Assembly (NCBI RefSeq): GCF_030323025.1 | Contig: NZ_CP097329.1 | Coordinates: 1,705,001-1,769,000, forward strand | Source of the DNA: Pseudanabaena mucicola str. Chao 1806 | GTDB lineage: Bacteria > Cyanobacteriota > Cyanobacteriia > Pseudanabaenales > Pseudanabaenaceae | Direction of reading: 5' to 3' | Length of the DNA stretch: 64,000 bases | Shown: positions 45,929-54,859 of the stretch, in pieces | Layout: each line of letters begins with the position of its first letter | Position numbering within the stretch: position 1 is the first letter of the stretch | The notes under the pieces: model-generated | Databases searched by the model: none | Seen by the model: only the letters and a program-made list of their open reading frames with translations | Told to the model about the DNA's origin: nothing | Position numbers and translations under genes: made by a program

Positions 45929-47923
45929 ATGCGTATAAACTTGCTCGTATTCACAGCTATTGCCGCATCCAGCACATTACTTGCTAATCCACTGCTGGCA
46001 AAGACTGCCCCTGCAAAGCAAGAGATTGCTCAAGCACCGACCTCGCAGCCCACCGCTACACCTACGCCATCTCCGCAGCCTACAACTCCCACTGAGACTC
46101 CAAGCTCTCCCACCTTTACTTTGCCATCCAATACTCCTGCCCCACCACCTGCAGCAGAGGTGCAAGTATTAGTTGGGGAAGTGACCATTAAAACCCCAGA
46201 AGGTCAAGATCCTTTACCTCCTGAGCTTCAGCAAAGAATTTATGATGCGATCGCAACAAAACCTGGTCGTACTGTTACCAAGTCGCAACTTCAGTCAGAT
46301 ATTAATACCATATTTGCCACGGGTTTCTTCTCAAATGTGCAAGCTGAGCCAGAAGATACGGATATTGGTGTACGTGTCACCTTCTTTGTATTGCCCAATC
46401 CTGTGCTCAAATCTGTTAACACTGAAGGGACAAAGGTATTAGAAGCAGGCGTAATTGATCGTATCTTTGGTTCACAGATTGGCAAGATCACGAACCTCAA
46501 GGATGTCCAAACGGGTGTCAAAGAACTCGAAAAGTATTATCAAGACAAAGGCTATGTACTCGCGCAGGTTGTCGATATTAAGGCAACGCCTGAAGGCAAT
46601 ATCAATCTCGTCGTATCCGAGGGAGTGATCGAAGATATCAAGGTTGCCTTTATCAATGAGGATGGTAAGTCTGTAGATAAAGATGGAAAACCTGTAACTG
46701 GCAATACCCGTGATTTCATCATTACCCGTGAGTTAACAATTAAAGAAGGCGAGATTTTTAATAAAAACACCGTTCAGAGTGATCTGCAAAAGGTCTTTGC
46801 TCTTGGACTGTTTGAAGATCTCAATATTGGGCTTGCTCCAGGGACTGATCCACGCAAGGTGATCGTTACGGTTAATGTCAAAGAACGTAATACAGGCTCG
46901 ATCGCCGCAGGTGCGGGTATTAGTTCATCAACAGGTTTATTTGGTACAGTCAGTTTTCAACAGCAAAACCTTGGCGGTAATAACCAGAAACTCGGTTTGG
47001 ATGTGCAAGTTGGTGAACGGGAATTGCTATTTGACTTGAACTTTACCGATCCCTGGCTAGCAGGCGATCCCTATCGAACCTCATTCTCAGCGAATATCTT
47101 TAACCGTCGCCTATTTAGCTATGTTTTCGATAGTCCTATCGGTATTGGTACAAGCAATGATACACCTCGGATCAACCGCCTTGGTACTGGTTTTAGTTTT
47201 TCTCGTCCACTCGGTGCAGGAACTACCGCTTCCCTAGGCTTACGTTATGAACGAGTAAGCATAACTGATAGTAATAATGCGATCGCTACTACTGACTCTC
47301 TAGGCAATCCGCTTACAACTAGTGGCACAGGACAAGATGACTTACTCTTGCTGCAATTTGCCTATGCAAACGATCAACGGGATAACCCTATCAAGCCTTC
47401 CTCTGGCTCAGTATTTCGGATTGCCACAGAGCAGTCTATTCCTGTAGGCTTAGGCTCAATTTTCTTAAATCGGGTTAGAGCTAGCTACAGTTACTTTTTC
47501 CCAGTCAAACTGTTGAACTTCTCTGAAGGTACGCAGGCTCTAGCCTTTAACATTCAAGCAGGAACTGTCATCGGGACACTGCCCCCCTATGAAGCATTCC
47601 AACTTGGCGGTAGTAACTCTGTACGTGGTTGGGATGAGGGTAAAATCGGCAGTGGTCGTAGCTTCGGCATCTTTTCCGCAGAATATCGTTTTCCTGTCTT
47701 TAATATAGTCGGTGGCGTACTATTCTTTGACTATGGCACTGACTTAGGATCTGCTTCAGCCGTACCAGGGAATCCAGCAGTTGCGAGAAATAAACCTGGT
47801 AATGGTGCGGGTTACGGTATTGGGGTGCGCGTACAATCACCTCTCGGCGCAATTCGCGTAGACTACGGCTTATCTTCTAATGGCGGAACCCAGTTTAGCT
47901 TTGGTCTAGGAGAAAAATTCTAG
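45929..47923 (+). CDS. Omp85/BamA-type outer membrane assembly protein
   Basis: 664 residues from ATG 45929, chosen over an upstream TTG at 45917 because GGAAG lies six bases before the ATG and the product starts with a clean signal peptide (MRINLLVFTAIAASSTLLAN). A Pro/Thr-rich linker spans about residues 30-75. POTRA domains follow (about 80-325: VLVGEVTIKT, TVTKSQLQSDINTIFATGFF, FVLPNPVLKSVNTEG, TREL). The C-terminal 16-stranded barrel includes GGSNSVRGWDEGK, the family VRGY-type motif, and ends in LGEKF. It inserts beta-barrel proteins into the outer membrane. lpxC begins two bases after the stop. Confidence 0.94.
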   Translation: MRINLLVFTAIAASSTLLANPLLAKTAPAKQEIAQAPTSQPTATPTPSPQPTTPTETPSSPTFTLPSNTPAPPPAAEVQVLVGEVTIKTPEGQDPLPPELQQRIYDAIATKPGRTVTKSQLQSDINTIFATGFFSNVQAEPEDTDIGVRVTFFVLPNPVLKSVNTEGTKVLEAGVIDRIFGSQIGKITNLKDVQTGVKELEKYYQDKGYVLAQVVDIKATPEGNINLVVSEGVIEDIKVAFINEDGKSVDKDGKPVTGNTRDFIITRELTIKEGEIFNKNTVQSDLQKVFALGLFEDLNIGLAPGTDPRKVIVTVNVKERNTGSIAAGAGISSSTGLFGTVSFQQQNLGGNNQKLGLDVQVGERELLFDLNFTDPWLAGDPYRTSFSANIFNRRLFSYVFDSPIGIGTSNDTPRINRLGTGFSFSRPLGAGTTASLGLRYERVSITDSNNAIATTDSLGNPLTTSGTGQDDLLLLQFAYANDQRDNPIKPSSGSVFRIATEQSIPVGLGSIFLNRVRASYSYFFPVKLLNFSEGTQALAFNIQAGTVIGTLPPYEAFQLGGSNSVRGWDEGKIGSGRSFGIFSAEYRFPVFNIVGGVLFFDYGTDLGSASAVPGNPAVARNKPGNGAGYGIGVRVQSPLGAIRVDYGLSSNGGTQFSFGLGEKF

Positions 47924-47925
47924 CC

Positions 47926-48765
47926 ATGCTTTATCAACAGACGATCGCTGCCCCATTTTCGTTATCGGGGATTGGTCTGCATAGTGGTGAGCAGGTTTCT
48001 GTCACTGTCAAACCTGCACCCATTGATGCAGGTCGCTATTTTATCTATAGTGGAGACAAGATTCCTGCGGATACCTCCGTTGTCAGAGCATCGCAGCTAT
48101 CGACGGAATTACAGCATAACGGCACTGGTGTTCGCACAGTTGAGCATTTATTATCGGCATTATTTGGAATGGGTGTGCATAACGCTTGTATTGAAATGTC
48201 TAGTGCAGAATTACCGATTCTAGATGGTTCTGCTTTGCCTTGGGTTGAGGCGATCACAAAAGTTGGGCTTCAACCACAGGTCGAAGGTGAACGCTTAATC
48301 CCCCTAGCTGAAACTGTTACTGTCGCCAAAGGTGATAGCTTTGTGACGGCAATTCCTGCGGATACTCTCCGCTTTACCTATGGGGTTGAATATCCGAGTA
48401 AGGCTATTGGCGAGCAATGGTTTAGCTGGTCTCCTGAGATCGCCGAATTTAGTGAAAAATTTGCGACGGAAATTGCTCCCGCCCGCACTTTTACTCTAGC
48501 GATCTTTATTGACCAAGCAAGAGCCGCAGGGCTCATTAAGGGTGGTAGTTTAGACAATGCGATCGTCTGTGATAGCGATCGCTGGATCAATCCCCCCCTG
48601 CGTTTTGACAATGAACCTTGTCGGCATAAACTTTTAGATCTCATTGGTGACATAAGCTTGGTAGGATTTTTACCTAAGGCTCATATTCTTGCCTACAAAG
48701 CGAGCCATAATCTTCATGCAGAATTTGCTCTAGCGATCGCTAAGCAGCAAGTCTCTGCAACATAG
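47926..48765 (+). CDS. lpxC: UDP-3-O-acyl-N-acetylglucosamine deacetylase
   Basis: 279 residues, the zinc enzyme of the committed step of lipid A synthesis. Key features: FSLSGIGLHSGEQVSV with His19, TVEHLLSALFGMGVHNACIE with the zinc histidine, LPILDGSALPW, and the second metal site PCRHKLLDLIGDI. It starts two bases after the Omp85 gene, so it is in one operon with it. The length is slightly short of the enterobacterial enzyme but complete. Confidence 0.96.
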   Translation: MLYQQTIAAPFSLSGIGLHSGEQVSVTVKPAPIDAGRYFIYSGDKIPADTSVVRASQLSTELQHNGTGVRTVEHLLSALFGMGVHNACIEMSSAELPILDGSALPWVEAITKVGLQPQVEGERLIPLAETVTVAKGDSFVTAIPADTLRFTYGVEYPSKAIGEQWFSWSPEIAEFSEKFATEIAPARTFTLAIFIDQARAAGLIKGGSLDNAIVCDSDRWINPPLRFDNEPCRHKLLDLIGDISLVGFLPKAHILAYKASHNLHAEFALAIAKQQVSAT

Positions 48766-48822
48766 ATCCCTAGCTGCTTCTGCCATTCCCAGTCTCCAAT
48801 ACTGCCAACTCCGTACCTAAAT

Positions 48823-49329
48823 ATGTCAACTGTGACCGAAGAAACAAAGATAGTCAACCCCGAGCCTAATGCTGATAGCGACAATGTTGCTCCTAGTCAG
48901 ATTTTAATGATTGAAGATATTCAGAAATTGCTGCCACACCGCTACCCATTTCTGTTAGTTGATCGCATTGTTGATTTTGTGCCTAACAAATCTGCTACGG
49001 GCATTAAAAATGTCACTTTTAACGAACCCTTCTTTCAAGGACATTTCCCAAATCGTCCGATTATGCCTGGGGTATTAATCGTAGAAGCGATGGCACAGGT
49101 AGGTGGCATTGTTTTAAGGCATTTACCAGGGATGGAGAATCAGTTATCGCTGTTTGCAGGTATTGATAAAGTCCGATTCCGTCGCCCAGTTGTCCCAGGA
49201 GATCGCCTCACAATTACCACTGAACTCCTTGTTGCGCGCAAACGCTTTGGTAAAATGCAGGCACGTGCCGAAGTCGATGGTCAGCTTGTCTGCGAAGGTG
49301 AATTGATGTTTTCCTTAGTTGACCTCTAA
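48823..49329 (+). CDS. fabZ: 3-hydroxyacyl-ACP dehydratase FabZ
   Basis: 168 residues, hotdog-fold dehydratase of fatty acid elongation. [14 protein letters not shown] is the family signature. The catalytic His74 lies in [12 protein letters not shown] and the catalytic Glu88 in VLIVEAMAQ. The N-terminal 30 residues are a non-conserved acidic extension. It shares hydroxyacyl-ACP with the lipid A pathway, which explains its place between lpxC and lpxA. Confidence 0.97.
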   Translation: MSTVTEETKIVNPEPNADSDNVAPSQILMIEDIQKLLPHRYPFLLVDRIVDFVPNKSATGIKNVTFNEPFFQGHFPNRPIMPGVLIVEAMAQVGGIVLRHLPGMENQLSLFAGIDKVRFRRPVVPGDRLTITTELLVARKRFGKMQARAEVDGQLVCEGELMFSLVDL

Positions 49330-49451
49330 ATTTTAGAGCGATTTAATTTAGGGTGCAAAGCGTCCTGATAAAATCATCACTCTGTTGTCTGGCGATCCAA
49401 GTGATCGCAAACCCAGCGATCTATCTTAGTACCAAGCGAGCCAAACTTTTT

Positions 49452-50273
49452 ATGCCTGTGTCTCATGCGCCTGTGTCTGAATTTATTCACCCGACAGCCA
49501 TAGTGCATCCTGATGCCCAACTCCATCCGACCGTTAAAGTTGGAGCTTATGCCATCATCGGTGAGCAGGTGAAAATTGGCGCACATACTGTCATTGGACA
49601 TCATGCTATTGTTGAAGGACGTACCGAAATCGGCGATCGCAACCAAATTTATCCAGGAGCCGCGATCGGGCTAGACTCTCAAGATCTGAAATATTTGGGA
49701 GCCGATAGTCTTGTCAAAATTGGTAATGACAATCGTATTCGCGAATATGTAACTATTAATCGTGCCAATGAAGCTGACGAAGTTACCGCTATTGGTAATG
49801 GTAATTTGCTAATGGCATATGTTCATGTGGGTCATAACTGCGAAATTGAAGATCGCGTAATTATTGCTAATGCTGTCGCTTTAGCAGGACATGTCCATAT
49901 CGAATCCTATGCCCGCATTAGTGGTGTTTTAGGCGTGCATCAGTTTGTCCGTATTGGTCGTCTCGCCATGGTAGGTGGTATGAGTCGGATTGAGCGCGAT
50001 GTCCCTCCATATACCTTAGTGGAAGGCAATCCATCACGTGTACGTACCCTCAATCGGGTGGGAATTGATCGTGCAGGGATAGACGCAGAAACACAGCAGT
50101 TACTTAAGAGCGCATTTCGATTGCTATATCATCAAGACCTCACCCTTGTTGAAGCTCTTGAAAAACTAGCAACTCTCGCTAAGGACAACTCCCATGTGCA
50201 ACATTTGCACCAATTTCTGCAAGATTCGATAACCCTAAATTCGCGCCGAGGTCCAATCCCTAGTCGAGTTTGA
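49452..50273 (+). CDS. lpxA: Acyl-ACP-UDP-N-acetylglucosamine O-acyltransferase
   Basis: 273 residues from ATG 49452. Upstream alternative starts from 49353 add 33 residues with no LpxA similarity and are rejected. A left-handed beta-helix of hexapeptide repeats (IHPTAIVHPDAQLHPTVKVG, then IGEQVKIGAHTVIGHHAIVE) is followed by the helical C-terminus. MAYVHVGHNC holds the catalytic-histidine region. It makes the first acylation in lipid A synthesis. lpxB, which often follows in this order, is not here. Confidence 0.95.
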   Translation: MPVSHAPVSEFIHPTAIVHPDAQLHPTVKVGAYAIIGEQVKIGAHTVIGHHAIVEGRTEIGDRNQIYPGAAIGLDSQDLKYLGADSLVKIGNDNRIREYVTINRANEADEVTAIGNGNLLMAYVHVGHNCEIEDRVIIANAVALAGHVHIESYARISGVLGVHQFVRIGRLAMVGGMSRIERDVPPYTLVEGNPSRVRTLNRVGIDRAGIDAETQQLLKSAFRLLYHQDLTLVEALEKLATLAKDNSHVQHLHQFLQDSITLNSRRGPIPSRV

Positions 50274-50526
50274 ATTTAATCCCAAAAAGAGATGCTTAGA
50301 ATATAATATTTTTCTGGGGTTTAGTGATCGCTAATACATACAAATGGGTATCTTTTAACGTATGAAGAATATAGAAAAATTACTATCATTCTTAATATAT
50401 ACGTAAACTAATATATAAGATTGAATAATGTATTTTTTTGCCACTCATTTAAAGCAATTATGTTAAGATTAGTAACGTAGATACTTTAAGTCTACAAACT
50501 CTGACCTAAAAGAGCATTTGGTTAAC

Positions 50527-50850
50527 ATGTCAAGTATTAATAGCCCTAGATTTGGCGGGGAAAATCCATATCTCGGAAGTTCTCAATCAACCTTCGATCT
50601 ACTCAAACCCTTACGAAAGAAACTGGATAGCTTTGAAATTAAAAAGTCGCAGACAGCCCATCTCATTGCCAAAATCATTCCTGCACAATGTCCATTTGAA
50701 CGAACAGTTAAAATCTTTGGACATACTTTAATTCATATTCCCCCTCTCTGTAAACTCAATCCCCTATATGAAGAGTTGGTCTATCTCCGATTCCGAGCGC
50801 TTTGCTTTTTAGCTGATCGCTGTGGTGAAGACATTAGCGCTTATTGCTAA
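50527..50850 (+). CDS. Mo-dependent nitrogenase C-terminal domain (PF06967-type) protein
   Basis: 107 residues from ATG 50527; a TTG nine bases upstream is less likely. The conserved block IIPAQCPFERTVKIFGHTLI, HIPPLCKLNPLYEELVYLRF, and ADRCGEDIS with terminal YC is diagnostic of this small cyanobacterial family, named from a domain once seen next to nitrogenase. No nif genes are present, and the family is common in non-fixing cyanobacteria, so the function is unknown. Cys residues at the conserved positions suggest metal binding (inference). Confidence 0.85.
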   Translation: MSSINSPRFGGENPYLGSSQSTFDLLKPLRKKLDSFEIKKSQTAHLIAKIIPAQCPFERTVKIFGHTLIHIPPLCKLNPLYEELVYLRFRALCFLADRCGEDISAYC

Positions 50851-50922
50851 TCAAAATGTTTGAATGGAAAACCTTTTGATTTGTATTGGTTTACAAAATT
50901 AATCTTACATATTACAACCCTT

Positions 50923-50965
50923 AAAAAATACATGATGTAAGCTGAACTTTAATCATGTATTTTTT
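50923..50965 (+). terminator. Hairpin after the Mo-nitrogenase-domain gene
   Basis: AAAAAATACATGAT pairs perfectly with ATCATGTATTTTTT across a 15-nt loop, with a terminal T tract. It lies just upstream of the next gene's start at 50983, so it is either a terminator or an attenuator-like leader hairpin. Confidence 0.7.
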
Positions 50966-50982
50966 GTATTCACAGGTTAGAT

Positions 50983-52254
50983 ATGCTCAGAAAAGTACAG
51001 TGGGCGTGGCGATCGCTAATCGCTGTGATACTCACTGGTTTGATTATCATTACAGCGATCACTTTACAACCTAGTAACGCCAGCATGATCGCGCCATTGC
51101 CCGATCCCTACCTCACCACTGGGAAACTTAGCGAAGGAGAAAAAGTCCTTAGCGACTATTTGCAAGCTAATCCTAAGGATGACAAAACCCGTTTTGGACT
51201 GGGCATAATCCAATTAATGCGTGGTACAGAAAGGCTGATGCAGTCGCTCTATGGCTACGGCATGGCTCCAACACCCTTGAGTGCAATTCCATTTGTACGT
51301 CTGCCCATCCCCGTCAACCCCAAGCCACAAACAGTTACCTATGATGGATTGCAACAATTATTTCAAGCATGGATTGATGATCTCTCTAAGGTTCGCAGTA
51401 CCCTTGAGCCAATTCAGGATCAAAACTTAAAACTTGCCCTGCGCTTAGGATTAATTCGTTTAGACTTTGACGGTAATGGCAAGGTTGATAAAGATGAAAT
51501 GCTGTGGCAAGTTTTTAATGCTGTTACAGGGGCAAGCATAACTGAGCAACAAGCACAACAATTTCTAATTGCTTTTGACCTTGGTGATGCTCTATGGCTA
51601 CAAGGCTATACCCATGTTTTAGGTGCGATCGCTGAGTTTTTGCGTACCTACGATAGTCGTGAGCTATTTGCAGCCTGCGCTCATTTGTTCTTCCAAAATG
51701 TGGATACTCCTCATAAATTTTTGCTAACTATTCGCCACAAATCTCCTGATGACTACAGCAACTATCAATTTGAATTTTTTGACTTGATTTCAGCAATTCA
51801 TCTGGCTAAGTTTCCACTAGCAGAACCACAGAGAATGATGACGATTCTCAATCATCTGAAATCAGTAATTAGACTCAGCCGTGAGTCTTGGAAATCAATT
51901 CTTGCAGAAACCGATAATGATCGTGAGTGGCTGCCGAATCCCAATCAAAAATCCGTTATTCCTGATGTTCGCATTACTGACAACATGATCAAATCTTGGT
52001 TTAAATCTCTTGAAGAAACAGCCTTGATTGTAGATGGGAAGAAGAATCTCCCATTTTGGCGGGATTCCAAATTAACTCTTGATTTTATGAAAATTTTTAC
52101 TGAGCCGCGAGCTTTTGATCTGGTTTCATGGGTGCAAGGTACTGCGGCAACTCCCTATCTTGAGAAAGGAACAGTAACCGATATGAGTGTGTGGACTGAG
52201 TTGCTCAATGCCTTTGGTAGCAATCTATTCAACTTTGTAGTTTGGTTTAATTGA
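50983..52254 (+). CDS. Exported EF-hand-containing protein of unknown function
   Basis: 423 residues. A basic N-terminus and hydrophobic stretch (IAVILTGLIIITAITL, residues about 14-29) form a signal peptide or anchor. A TPR-like pair of helices (KLSEGEKVLSDYLQANPKDD) is followed by a single EF-hand loop DFDGNGKVDKDE, with the standard 1-3-5-12 acidic positions. The rest is helical and has no recognised catalytic motif. The protein should be periplasmic or membrane-attached and may bind calcium. Homologues of this layout exist in other bacteria, but I cannot assign a function. Confidence 0.75.
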   Translation: MLRKVQWAWRSLIAVILTGLIIITAITLQPSNASMIAPLPDPYLTTGKLSEGEKVLSDYLQANPKDDKTRFGLGIIQLMRGTERLMQSLYGYGMAPTPLSAIPFVRLPIPVNPKPQTVTYDGLQQLFQAWIDDLSKVRSTLEPIQDQNLKLALRLGLIRLDFDGNGKVDKDEMLWQVFNAVTGASITEQQAQQFLIAFDLGDALWLQGYTHVLGAIAEFLRTYDSRELFAACAHLFFQNVDTPHKFLLTIRHKSPDDYSNYQFEFFDLISAIHLAKFPLAEPQRMMTILNHLKSVIRLSRESWKSILAETDNDREWLPNPNQKSVIPDVRITDNMIKSWFKSLEETALIVDGKKNLPFWRDSKLTLDFMKIFTEPRAFDLVSWVQGTAATPYLEKGTVTDMSVWTELLNAFGSNLFNFVVWFN

Positions 52255-52272
52255 GAATTTCTACATAATAAG

Positions 52273-52307
52273 GAAGTCCTAATGTTTAGGTAAATTATTA
52301 GGGCTTC
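52273..52307 (+). terminator. Terminator-like hairpin after the EF-hand gene
   Basis: GAAGTCCTAAT pairs with ATTAGGGCTTC with one bulge/wobble, 18 bases after the stop codon. The remaining intergenic sequence to 52435 shows no gene. Confidence 0.55.
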
Positions 52308-52435
52308 TCACGTTACATTTTGCTTAGCTACCTATTTGGCTAAGTTTAATGACAAAAAAGTGAAAACTATCTGCTGTAAGTAATATATATAACATTGTAT
52401 GCTTTTAAGGAAAGTTATTATAGATACCTCGAAGT

Positions 52436-52819
52436 ATGGCTACTTATTTACAGGTAGAAAAAGCGTTAATCAATCTTGGTTATGATGTTGATTTCAATCC
52501 CCGCTATCGGACGAAACTAATTGGATATATTCCTATTGATGGCTATGAGTCTGAAGTGGTTCTAGAATTTCGCGAGGCGATTCATAGTGAATTGGGCGAT
52601 CGCGATGAATTACTACAAATGGAATGGCTCATGGATGATGGCGAAAGTTGTCTATTGCTAGATAGCAATTCTTTGGATGAGATTGATATGGAACCTCAGA
52701 TATTCGAGGCGGAAAAAATTTTACTGAGAAAGATTTTTGATCGTGTCTATAACGAAATTACACATATTACTGATGTTACGTGGAAGGAACAGACAGTTTT
52801 TGAAGAAGAGAGAAACTAG
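52436..52819 (+). CDS. Small acidic protein of unknown function
   Basis: 127 residues, strongly acidic, mixed alpha/beta (LQVEKALINLGYDVDFNPRY, then DRDELLQMEWLMDDGESCLL). No motif is recognised. Its last 15 or so codons (from about 52776) overlap the end of an IS4-type transposase remnant on the opposite strand, so the native C-terminus may have been replaced by element sequence. AGGAAAG lies upstream of the start. Confidence 0.55.
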   Translation: MATYLQVEKALINLGYDVDFNPRYRTKLIGYIPIDGYESEVVLEFREAIHSELGDRDELLQMEWLMDDGESCLLLDSNSLDEIDMEPQIFEAEKILLRKIFDRVYNEITHITDVTWKEQTVFEEERN

Positions 52820-53345
52820 CCCTAATAGCATTGAAGTAGAGTTTAGCCTTGAGAGCAAAGTGATTGAGTTTAGTATTGATACGAAGGCGCTCTAACTTAA
52901 CAAAAGAAAAAAAGCACGCAAAGATGTGATTTTTCTGAGTATGAGCAATCCCAGTGGGAGACTTAGCGAGAGCTAGATTAGATTTCAAAGACTTGTGAAA
53001 TTCTTCAACTTTCCATCGTTTTTGATAGATTGTGTTGATGTCAGTTGCGCTTATGTCGAGATTACTGCAAGCTAAATACAAAATCCCTGTAGATTGATTT
53101 TTGTTTTTAAAAACTTGCTTGGTGATCGAGACAGGAAAATCAAGTCCCTTTAAAAACACCTTGCAACAGGAACCTGGGTTTAACTCAATTGACTCAAGAT
53201 TAACGAAATGTCCCAGACCTTTATCGTCTGGAGATAATGCAACCAAACGATTGCCTTTAAGAGCAATGATGAAGTCTTTTTTGACTCAGAGATTAATGTA
53301 TTGCATATTTTCTTTGCTACTGAACCAACTATGAACTATGAAGCC
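52776..53345 (-). pseudogene. IS4-type transposase remnant
   Basis: A 156-codon frame at 52776-53246 carries the C-terminal half of an IS4-like transposase: NTIYQKRWKVEEFHKSLKSN with the catalytic Glu, ALAKSPTGIAHTQKNHIFAC, and a Lys/Phe-rich end. Upstream codons read KKDFIIALKGNRLVAL, preceded by an in-frame TGA near 53290 and FIVHSWFSSKENMQYINL. The N-terminal half with the first catalytic Asp is absent. It ends abruptly near 53345 at a fragment of another gene. Confidence 0.8.
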
Positions 53346-53456
53346 ATCTCCAGCCAGTCCGATCAATATGGTCAACTCTACATTGTCGATTTCCCCATCA
53401 CCCGCAACCAAAACACCGCCAACGTCCGTACCACTTGGATCATTCGTCCCGATTAA
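53346..53456 (+). pseudogene. C-terminal fragment of a DUF6883-like protein
   Basis: The plus strand reads YGQLYIVDFPITRNQNTANV, then RTTWIIRPD and a stop at 53454. This is the typical end of DUF6883 proteins (YIVDF, VRTTWII). The N-terminal part is missing, cut by the neighbouring transposase remnant. The fragment is too short to be functional. Confidence 0.6.
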
Positions 53457-53505
53457 GATTTTCCCCCCCCCGTCTCGTTAGTTGTTATATCTTGATGTAA
53501 AGCCA

Positions 53506-54057
53506 ATGCTCACCCTAACCAAACTCAATCTATTCGATAATGCCAATCAACTCCTCAAACTCCATTACAAACCTATGCCAAACTCCATATCAAACAACAT
53601 TCATCAATACGGCTCAGGAGACAATATCGCAGATGATAAAGTCATCGGCGACAAAATTGGAACACAATTTAATAACAATCTCCAAGGCGCGAACATTGCT
53701 AATTTTGCCAACGAAGGCAAAGACAGCGCTACTCAACAAGCCTCAAACTTCACCCAAACAAGTGGCGCAAACGTAGCAGAACTTCTGCAAATCATCAACA
53801 CCCCCCGCCAAACCGCCACCCAATTTCCACCAGACATCCGCGAAGACATCACCATCGATATTGATGACGTAGAGACCGAAATTCAAAAGCCAGAAAAAGA
53901 ACGCAGTCTTCCCTAACTCAAAAAACGCCTACTTGCATTACTCACAGCAGTCGCTGTCATCGCTACACCGATCGCAGGCATCACAGACTTCACCAACAAT
54001 GTCCTTGAAATTGGCAACAAATTAAATATTGGGCTAAAACTACCCTTCGCTTTATAA
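53506..54057 (+). pseudogene. Small membrane-anchored protein gene with an in-frame stop
   Basis: From ATG 53506 (a second ATG at 53576 is plausible) the frame runs 136 codons to TAA at 53914. It begins with an Asn/Gly-rich segment (NIHQYGSGDNIADDKVIGDK, FNNNLQGANIANFA) and ends in an acidic stretch. Directly in the same frame after the stop, codons continue to 54057 with LKKRLLALLTAVAVIATPIA, then GITDFTNNVLEIGNKLN, a plausible membrane segment. Cyanobacterial proteins with this architecture exist, so the stop probably cut a longer gene. If not, the short product ends at 53916. A DUF4058 gene follows after 22 bp. Confidence 0.6.
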
Positions 54058-54079
54058 ACACGCAGGAGGATCTCTAAAA

Positions 54080-54859
54080 ATGCCATCTCCTTTTCCGGGA
54101 ATGAATCCCTACTTAGAAAATCCCGAACTATGGTCAGCCGTTCATAGCCGACTGATTGTAGCGATCGCCGATGCCCTCGCGGATACCCTCTCTCAGGAAT
54201 ATCGCATAGAAATTGAAAAACGCACCTATTGGAGCGATGAGGCAGGAGATGATCTGCTAATTGGTATTCCCGACGTAGCTTTGTTGAGTCGCGTTGATCG
54301 CAATAGCGAAACCAATCAAGCGAAAGCTGTAGCTGAAAAAACGGCAATGCAACCAACCCGTATCTTGCTGCCAATACCAGAAGAAATTAACGAAAGATAC
54401 CTAGAAATTAGGGAAGTTAAAACAGGTAAAGTCATCACCGTGATCGAAATTCTGTCACCTAAAAACAAAAGAACAGGTGAAGGAAGAGAAGCATACTTAC
54501 GCAAGCGGAGAAGATTTTTAGCAACCCAAACCCATCTGATTGAAATTGACCTCTTGAGAAGCAATTCATCATTTCTGCAAGGACAACTTCCATTATCTGA
54601 CTATCACATTCTGATCAGTCGTAGCCATGAACGACCTAACGCTGATCTATACGCTTTTTCGATCCGCGATCGCATTCCCAATTTTCCGATTCCATTACGT
54701 CAAGGCGAACTAGAACCAATACTTGATTTACAAGCCTTAGTTCATCAAATTTATCAGCGTGGACGCTATGACCTCGCAATTGATTATTCCCAATTACCAC
54801 AACCACCATTAAGTATAGAAGATGAAGCTTGGGTAAGAAGTTTGATTGAGAAAAGCTAA
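54080..54859 (+). CDS. DUF4058 family protein
   Basis: 259 residues. The start MPSPFPGMNPYLENPELW and IADALADTLSQEYRIEIEKR are the DUF4058 signature. VIEILSPKNKRTGEGREAYL holds an Asp/Glu-Lys pattern reminiscent of nuclease-like folds, but no function is established. CAGGAGGA lies 13 bases before the ATG. Many cyanobacteria carry families of this gene. It converges with folC and overlaps its end by 4 bp. Confidence 0.9.
   Translation: MPSPFPGMNPYLENPELWSAVHSRLIVAIADALADTLSQEYRIEIEKRTYWSDEAGDDLLIGIPDVALLSRVDRNSETNQAKAVAEKTAMQPTRILLPIPEEINERYLEIREVKTGKVITVIEILSPKNKRTGEGREAYLRKRRRFLATQTHLIEIDLLRSNSSFLQGQLPLSDYHILISRSHERPNADLYAFSIRDRIPNFPIPLRQGELEPILDLQALVHQIYQRGRYDLAIDYSQLPQPPLSIEDEAWVRSLIEKS

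Noticed and set aside
49353-49451. Extended start of lpxA
   Set aside because: It begins at a GTG and adds 33 residues that do not resemble LpxA N-termini; ATG 49452 gives the normal length.
50527-50850. Evidence for nitrogen fixation
   Set aside because: The domain name is historical; the family is common in cyanobacteria without nif genes and no nif gene is present here.
53346-53456. Antisense reading of the DUF6883 fragment as a continuation of the IS4-type transposase
   Set aside because: The minus frame stays open by chance (GVLVAGDGEI and so on) but the plus-strand reading matches the DUF6883 end clearly.
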